In this document: in pieces, positions 4,607 through 9,126 of the stretch | How the letters are laid out: each line of letters opens with the position of its first letter | Numbering within the stretch: position 1 is the stretch's first letter | Source of the DNA: Ktedonobacterales bacterium | Lineage (GTDB): Bacteria > Chloroflexota > Ktedonobacteria > Ktedonobacterales > JADMIN01 | Direction of reading: 5' to 3' | Length of the DNA: 9,126 nucleotides | NCBI GenBank assembly: GCA_015478575.1 | Contig: JADMIN010000062.1 | Location: 1-9,126, forward strand | Notes under the pieces: generated by a model | What the model saw: the letters and a program-made list of their open reading frames with translations, nothing else | Database searches by the model: none | What the model was told of the DNA's origin: nothing | Made by a program: the position numbers and the translations under genes

Positions 4607-7600
4607 ATGACACTTCCGTTCGAGCGACCGGTGGTCTGTCCCATTTTGGTGGCTCGTGACGACCATCTCGCGGCCCTGCGCCAACTCTGCGAACGCGCGG
4701 CGAGTGGCGTGGGACACACGGTGCTTGTTTCTGGCGAGGCGGGCATTGGCAAATCGCGGCTTGTGGCGGAGGCCAAGGGGTTTGGCGCGCACGCCAACAT
4801 GCGTGTGCTTCAGGGCAACTGCTTCGAGCCAGACCGCGCCGCCCTCTATGCGCCGCTGCTCGATCTGTTTCGGGGATTGCTCGCGACGTGCTCGCGCGAC
4901 GAGATCGTTCAGGATCTGGGGGCGGCGGGGCCTGAGCTGGTCAAGATCCTGCCAGAGCTTACGCTGTATCTGCCGGATCTGGCGCCGACCCCCGCGCTCG
5001 ACCCCGAACAGGAAAAGCGTCGCCTCTATGATGCGCTGGCACGGCTCTTCCTCCGGCTGGCCTCGGCACAGCCGCTGCTGATCGTCATCGAGGACCTGCA
5101 CTGGTGCGATGATACCAGCCTGGGGTTTCTGCTCTCGCTGGCGCGGCGGGGTGTGGCCTGCCCGCTGCTGCTGCTGTTGACCTATCGCAGTGATGAGGTT
5201 CATGCCGACCTGCGGCACCTGCTGGCAGGCCTGGACCGCGAGCGTCTGGCCACTGAGATGTCCCTGCCGCGCCTCGACACGCCTGGCATAGAGACCATGC
5301 TGCGCGCGATCTTCGCCTTGGAGCGCCCGGTGCGGGCGGACTTCCTCGAGGCGCTCCGCACGATGACCGAGGGCAACCCCTTCTTTATCGAGGAAATCCT
5401 CAAGGCGCTGGTAAGCGAAGGGGGGATTAGCTATCAGAACGGCGCGTGGGACCGCAAACCCACCAGCGAGCTTCACATTCCTCGTAGCCTGCATGATGCG
5501 GTCCAGCGGCGTGTCCAGCAGCTCTCTCCGGAGGCGCAAGGGGTCTTGGCACTCGCGGCGGTTGCTGGCCAGCGTTTCGACTTTGCCCTGCTGCAAGAGA
5601 TCACGGGGTATGACGAGCGTGAGCTGCTGCGGCTGATCAAAGAGGTGATCGCGGCGCAGCTCGTCGTTGAGGTATCGGCGGAGCAATGCGCCTTTCGCCA
5701 CGCGCTCACGCGCCAGGCGATCTACAGTGAGCTGCTCGCGCGGGAGCGCCAGACGCTGCATCGCACGCTCGCCGATGCTATCGAGCGCGTCTATGGCGCC
5801 ACGCCCGATAGCCATCTCGCGGACCTGGCCTACCACTTCTATGAAGCCCACATGTGGGAGAAGGCGCTTGACTACGCGCGTCGTGTCGGCGAGCGTTCGC
5901 TGGCGCTCTACGCTCCGCGGCCCGCGGTGGAACAGTTTACTCGCGCGTTAGAGGCCGCTCGGCGTCTGGCGCTCGCGCCCCTCCCCTGGCTTTCTCGTGG
6001 GCGCGGGCGGGCGCATGAAACGCTGGGTGACTTCGAGAGCGCCCGCGGCGATTATGAGGCGGCGCTCCGCGCCGCCAGCGAGATAGGCGACAGCCAGGCC
6101 GAATGGCAGGCGCTGCTCGATCTGGGATTGCTCTGGGCGGGGCGTGATTACATGAGAACCGGCGACTACTATCGCCGCGCGTCTGAACTGGCAAACGAGA
6201 TGGATGACGTGCCCGCGCGTGCGCAAAGCCTCAATTGCCTGGGCAACTGGCATCTGAATCTCAATCAGCCGCTCGAGGCGCTGCGGTGTCATGGCGAGGC
6301 GCTGGCGCTCTTTGAGGGTCTGGGCGCCCGATACGGCGTGGCGCAGACACTCGATCTGCTGGGCATGGCGAGCTTTTTGCATAGCGATGCTGTCCAGGGG
6401 GTGGTGTATTTCGAGCGTGCGGTGGCCATCGAGCGCGAGATCGGCGAACTGCGGTTGCTCTCTTCCAGCCTGGCCACGCTTGCCCTTTGCGTCGGCCCGT
6501 CGTACCAGACGGAGATTATGGTTCTCGCGGCGCCGGATGTCAGCCAGAGCCTCGCGAAGGCCGACGAAGCGCTGCGGCTGGCACGTGACATTGGCTGGAG
6601 GGCGGGTGAAGCCTTTGCCAGCTTCGTTCTCGGCTGTCACCTTGGCACATGTGGCGTGTATGGGCCAGCGCTGGAGGCGGCGCGGCAAGCGCTCACCATT
6701 GCCGAGGAGATCGAGCATCGCCAATGGGCTGCCGCGGTGCATTGGGCGCTGGGGAATGTCTTCCTCGATCTGCTGGCCCTGCCCCAGGCGCGCGCGCATT
6801 TGGAAGAGGGGTTGGCACGCGCGCGGGCGATAGGATCGCGCCATTGGATGGGCTGTATCTCTGGGAGCCTGGCCTTGGCGTGCGTCGCCTTGGGCGATCT
6901 CAGCGGGGCGCAGGCCGTGCTCGACGCCGTGCTCCCACCCGACGCGCCTATGCGGACAATGGGGCAGCGGCTGGCATGGCGTGCTCGCGCGGCGGTGGCG
7001 CTTGCCCGTGGTCTGCCCCAGGAGGCGGTCTCTCTCGTGGAGGCATTGAGTGCCGCTACGCCGAGGGTCGGTGACGGGGACCACCACGTCGCGCATCTCA
7101 CGCGCCTGCGTGGTCAGGCGCTGGCGGCGCTGGATCAGCCCGCGCGGGCCGAGGCGGAGTTGCGGGCGGCATTGGCGCTCGCCCGCAAGGAAGGCCGACG
7201 CGCACTGGTGTGGCATTGCGCTGTGGACTTGGGCCATCTCGCGCGCGGGCAGCGCCATCCCCGTGCCGCTGAGGAGGCGTTTGGGGACGCGCGACAGGTC
7301 ATTGAAGAGATTGCCGCTGGTCTGCCAGATGATGAGCTGTGTCGCGCCTTCGTGCGCCAGGCGACGGCCCTGCTCCCCACGCCGGCGTCGCCCTCGCCGC
7401 GCCGCGCGGCGGCCGAGCACTTCGCTGGCCTCACCGCCCGTGAGCGCGAGGTTGCGCGGCTCATCGCGCAGGGTAAATCCAACCGCGCCATCGCTGAGGC
7501 GCTGGTGCTCAGCGAGCGCACCATTGAGTCACACGTGACCAATATCCTGCTCAAACTCACCTTCACCTCACGTGCGCAGATTGCCGCCTGGGCCGTGCGG

Positions 7601-7630
7601 CATGGGCTGGTGGTGCCCAACGAGCCGTAG
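4607..7630 (+). CDS. LAL (MalT-type) ATP-binding LuxR-family transcriptional regulator
   Basis: A 1,007-residue cytoplasmic regulator that should bind ATP, sense a ligand or partner through its helical-repeat region, and bind DNA by its C terminus. The N-terminal AAA/STAND ATPase (about 12-400) has Walker A GEAGIGKS at 43-50 and Walker B LLIVIEDLHW with D163. A winged-helix-like linker follows (LSPEAQGVLALAAVAGQRFDF region), then TPR-like helical pairs from about 460 to 910, for example ALRCHGEALALFEGLGARYG. The LuxR helix-turn-helix is at about 942-1003 (LTAREREVARLIAQGKSN, then AIAEALVLSERTIESHVTNI). Length and domain order match large ATP-binding LuxR regulators. Small departures are VARDD where VGRD is usual before Walker A, and KLTFTSR where KLGFTSR is usual. 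All key ATPase residues seen are present. The effector is unknown; location before a methyltransferase gene on the same strand suggests possible local control. The gap to that gene is 203 bp, so it probably has its own promoter. Confidence 0.93.
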   Translation: MTLPFERPVVCPILVARDDHLAALRQLCERAASGVGHTVLVSGEAGIGKSRLVAEAKGFGAHANMRVLQGNCFEPDRAALYAPLLDLFRGLLATCSRDEIVQDLGAAGPELVKILPELTLYLPDLAPTPALDPEQEKRRLYDALARLFLRLASAQPLLIVIEDLHWCDDTSLGFLLSLARRGVACPLLLLLTYRSDEVHADLRHLLAGLDRERLATEMSLPRLDTPGIETMLRAIFALERPVRADFLEALRTMTEGNPFFIEEILKALVSEGGISYQNGAWDRKPTSELHIPRSLHDAVQRRVQQLSPEAQGVLALAAVAGQRFDFALLQEITGYDERELLRLIKEVIAAQLVVEVSAEQCAFRHALTRQAIYSELLARERQTLHRTLADAIERVYGATPDSHLADLAYHFYEAHMWEKALDYARRVGERSLALYAPRPAVEQFTRALEAARRLALAPLPWLSRGRGRAHETLGDFESARGDYEAALRAASEIGDSQAEWQALLDLGLLWAGRDYMRTGDYYRRASELANEMDDVPARAQSLNCLGNWHLNLNQPLEALRCHGEALALFEGLGARYGVAQTLDLLGMASFLHSDAVQGVVYFERAVAIEREIGELRLLSSSLATLALCVGPSYQTEIMVLAAPDVSQSLAKADEALRLARDIGWRAGEAFASFVLGCHLGTCGVYGPALEAARQALTIAEEIEHRQWAAAVHWALGNVFLDLLALPQARAHLEEGLARARAIGSRHWMGCISGSLALACVALGDLSGAQAVLDAVLPPDAPMRTMGQRLAWRARAAVALARGLPQEAVSLVEALSAATPRVGDGDHHVAHLTRLRGQALAALDQPARAEAELRAALALARKEGRRALVWHCAVDLGHLARGQRHPRAAEEAFGDARQVIEEIAAGLPDDELCRAFVRQATALLPTPASPSPRRAAAEHFAGLTAREREVARLIAQGKSNRAIAEALVLSERTIESHVTNILLKLTFTSRAQIAAWAVRHGLVVPNEP

Positions 7631-7753
7631 ACGCCGCTGCCGCTCCCTGACGTGGGGTCTCGCGGCTCTCTGTGCCTATCGGCCCGAGCCTCCGTACTGG
7701 CGTCCGCGCGAATTTCCGTATTTTCCACGATGGAAGAGCGCCCTTCCCCTGGA

Positions 7754-7759
7754 TATACT
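7754..7759 (+). promoter_or_regulatory. Possible -10 element (TATACT) for the SAM methyltransferase
   Basis: TATACT in GGATATACTTG, 74 nt before ATG 7834. A weak -35 (TGGAAG, 7731-7736, three of six consensus bases) lies at the ideal 17-nt spacing. The next bases hold a 13-bp dyad where transcription would start. Confidence 0.4.
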
Positions 7760-7767
7760 TGTCTCTG

Positions 7768-7780
7768 TCAGCGGCGCTGA
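7768..7780. promoter_or_regulatory. 13-bp dyad, possible operator
   Basis: TCAGCG-G-CGCTGA is a perfect inverted repeat with 6-bp arms and one central base. It starts 8 bp after the TATACT element, at or just past the expected transcript start. A repressor or the LuxR-type regulator upstream could bind here; this is inference from position and symmetry only. Confidence 0.35.
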
Positions 7781-7833
7781 TGTGAACAGTCGTGGACGAT
7801 GCCGATGCACCGGATAGGTGAGGAGAACACACG

Positions 7834-8922
7834 ATGACCCAGCATGAGACAGAGACCAAGACCACGCGCCCACTCGACGAGGCCAAGGCCCAGGCCTTCC
7901 TGGGGAAGGTGATCACCGACTGTGGAGCCGCTTTGAGCGCGCCGCTCGTGCTCATCGGCGACGCGTTGGGCCTCTACAAAGCGATGGCTTTCGCTGGTCC
8001 ACAGACCTCAGCGGAGCTGGCCGCGCGCACCGGAACCAATGAGCGCTACATACGTGAGTGGCTGCTCAACCAGGCGGCTGGCGGCTACATCGAGCATGAC
8101 CCCGCAACGGACCGCTACAGCTTGCCCGACGAGCACGCGGTTGCGCTCACCGACGACACCAGCCCACTCTACGTCGGTGGTATGTTCCATATCGTCGCGG
8201 CGGTCTCGCGCGCGCAATCGCGCATTCAGGCGGCCTTCCGCACGGGCGAGGGGATGCTCTGGGGCGAGCACGACGCCGCGCTCTTCCCCGCGACGGAGCG
8301 CCTTTTCCGGCCGGGCTATGTCGCCAACCTGATCGCGAGTTGGATTCCCGCGCTGGATGGCGTGCAGGCGAAGTTAGAGAAAGGCGCCAAGGTGGCCGAT
8401 ATTGGGTGCGGGCATGGTGCATCCACTCTCGTGCTCGCCGAGGCGTACCCCAACTCGCGCTTCCACGGCTTCGACAACCATGGTCCCTCGATCGAGGCGG
8501 CACGCCAGGCAGCGCAAGAAGCGGGCGTTGGTGAGCGTGTGACGTTTGAGGTCGCGGGCGCCCAGAACTACTCTGGCGCGGACTACGATCTCGTTGCCTT
8601 CTTCGACTGTCTGCACGATATGGGCGACCCCATTGGGGCGATGCGCCATACCGCGGAGACGCTCGCGAGCGATGGCACGGTGCTGATCGTCGAGCCGATG
8701 GCGGGTAACAGCGTTGAGGAAGATATCAATCCCGTCTCGCGCTTCTATTCGGCGGCTTCCGTGCTGCTCTGTATGCCTAACGCTATCGCCTCGGGGCCGC
8801 TCGCGTTGGGGAACCAGGTGTCGGAGCAGAAGCTGCGTGAGGTTGTGAACGCGGGCGGGCTGACGCGCTTCCGTCGCGCGACCCAGACGCCCATCAACCG
8901 CATCTTCGAGGCGCGCCGCTAG
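7834..8922 (+). CDS. Class I SAM-dependent methyltransferase with N-terminal winged helix (Rv2258c-like)
   Basis: A 362-residue soluble enzyme expected to transfer a methyl group from S-adenosylmethionine to an unknown small molecule. Residues about 35-110 form a winged-helix dimerisation-type domain (LIGDALGLYKAM, then TSAELAARTGTNERYIREWL). The Rossmann-like catalytic domain starts near 185: motif I VADIGCGHGAS (187-197), acidic loop FHGFDN after strand 2, and DLVAFFDCLHDMGDP as motif IV/post-II region. Motif TVLIVEPMAG follows. Length is close to the about 350 residues typical of Rv2258c-like proteins. The start is supported by GAGGAGA ending 7 nt before ATG. The gene is intact. It lies downstream of a LAL regulator and 90 bp before an ABM-like gene, all on the same strand. 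Natural-product, quinone or detoxification roles are all possible; the substrate cannot be read from the sequence. Confidence 0.92.
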   Translation: MTQHETETKTTRPLDEAKAQAFLGKVITDCGAALSAPLVLIGDALGLYKAMAFAGPQTSAELAARTGTNERYIREWLLNQAAGGYIEHDPATDRYSLPDEHAVALTDDTSPLYVGGMFHIVAAVSRAQSRIQAAFRTGEGMLWGEHDAALFPATERLFRPGYVANLIASWIPALDGVQAKLEKGAKVADIGCGHGASTLVLAEAYPNSRFHGFDNHGPSIEAARQAAQEAGVGERVTFEVAGAQNYSGADYDLVAFFDCLHDMGDPIGAMRHTAETLASDGTVLIVEPMAGNSVEEDINPVSRFYSAASVLLCMPNAIASGPLALGNQVSEQKLREVVNAGGLTRFRRATQTPINRIFEARR

Positions 8923-9012
8923 GTGTGTCGCTCATGTCAGTAGGTAGGACAACCCCTCTGCCCACGCTGATTCGGCGGAGAAGGCAGAAAGTGGAGAAAG
9001 AGGCCCAGCGCT

Positions 9013-9126
9013 ATGTACGGAACAGTTGCGCGCTTGCGTATCAAGGCCGACGGAGAAGACCAGCTCACCCAGCAAATGCGTGATTTCAAGTCGCTCAACG
9101 TGCCGGGATACGTCGCGACCTATGTC
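9013..9126 (+). CDS. ABM-like (ferredoxin-fold) protein, 5' part only
   Basis: Only the first 38 codons are in the window; the frame is open at the right edge. The peptide begins MYGTVARLRIKADGED and continues to NVPGYVATYV, which resembles the beta-strand, helix, beta-strand start of dimeric alpha-beta-barrel proteins of the antibiotic biosynthesis monooxygenase (ABM) superfamily. Members are usually about 95-110 residues and include small monooxygenases and proteins of unknown activity; no catalytic residue can be judged here. AGAGG at 8999-9003 is 9 nt before the ATG. The 90-bp gap after the methyltransferase contains no clear terminator, so co-transcription is possible. Confidence 0.7.
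   Translation, partial: MYGTVARLRIKADGEDQLTQQMRDFKSLNVPGYVATYV

Noticed and set aside
4592..5851. A 419-codon minus-strand frame opposite the LAL regulator
   Set aside because: It is the antisense shadow of a clearly recognisable ATPase domain, with no ribosome binding site or family resemblance.
5948..7420. A 490-codon minus-strand frame opposite the TPR-like region
   Set aside because: Shadow of the regulator in GC-rich DNA; arginine- and glutamine-rich with no recognisable domain.
1265..8952. Shared GGTAGGACA at 1265-1273 and 8944-8952
   Set aside because: Only 9 bases, no shared flanks and different contexts; within chance for this length of sequence.

Overview
The window is GC-rich bacterial chromosome with no rRNA, tRNA, CRISPR array or recognisable transposase. 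A roughly 1,000-residue ATPase/LuxR-type regulator, a winged-helix-fused SAM methyltransferase, an ABM-like small protein and C-rich/G-rich hairpin repeats between genes together suggest a Chloroflexota genome of the Ktedonobacteria type. That assignment rests on family resemblance and composition, not on a marker gene.

Left part (1-3978). A 55-bp sequence at the left edge recurs exactly at 3924-3978. Between the two copies lie two divergently oriented genes. The minus-strand gene (101-1199) encodes a beta-order DNA adenine methyltransferase (DPPY motif first, DPFLGSGST last) that is broken by two apparent single-base deletions, near 1047 and near 471. The plus-strand gene (1509-3851) encodes an intact 780-residue protein with a coiled coil, two closely spaced membrane helices and a soluble C-terminal domain; I do not recognise its family. 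The 309-bp region between the two start codons is comparatively AT-rich near the genes and carries two TATACT elements and a nested hairpin just before the plus-strand ribosome binding site.

Middle (3852-4606). This gap of about 755 bp has no convincing gene. It starts with a 25-bp tandem repeat overlapping the upstream stop codon, which runs into an 11-bp-stem hairpin and then the second 55-bp repeat copy. Further on is an 18-bp tandem repeat whose last unit ends in a TATACT element.

Right part (4607-9126). Three plus-strand genes follow: a 1,007-residue LAL/MalT-type regulator (AAA ATPase, TPR-like region, C-terminal LuxR helix-turn-helix), a 362-residue class I SAM methyltransferase with an N-terminal winged helix, and the first 38 codons of an ABM-like protein cut by the window edge. 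The regulator may control the genes downstream, and a 13-bp dyad sits where the methyltransferase transcript might begin, but this link is inference.

The strongest candidates for something undescribed are the orphan membrane protein paired with a decayed DNA methyltransferase inside a repeat-bracketed block, and the composite repeat around 3847-3978.
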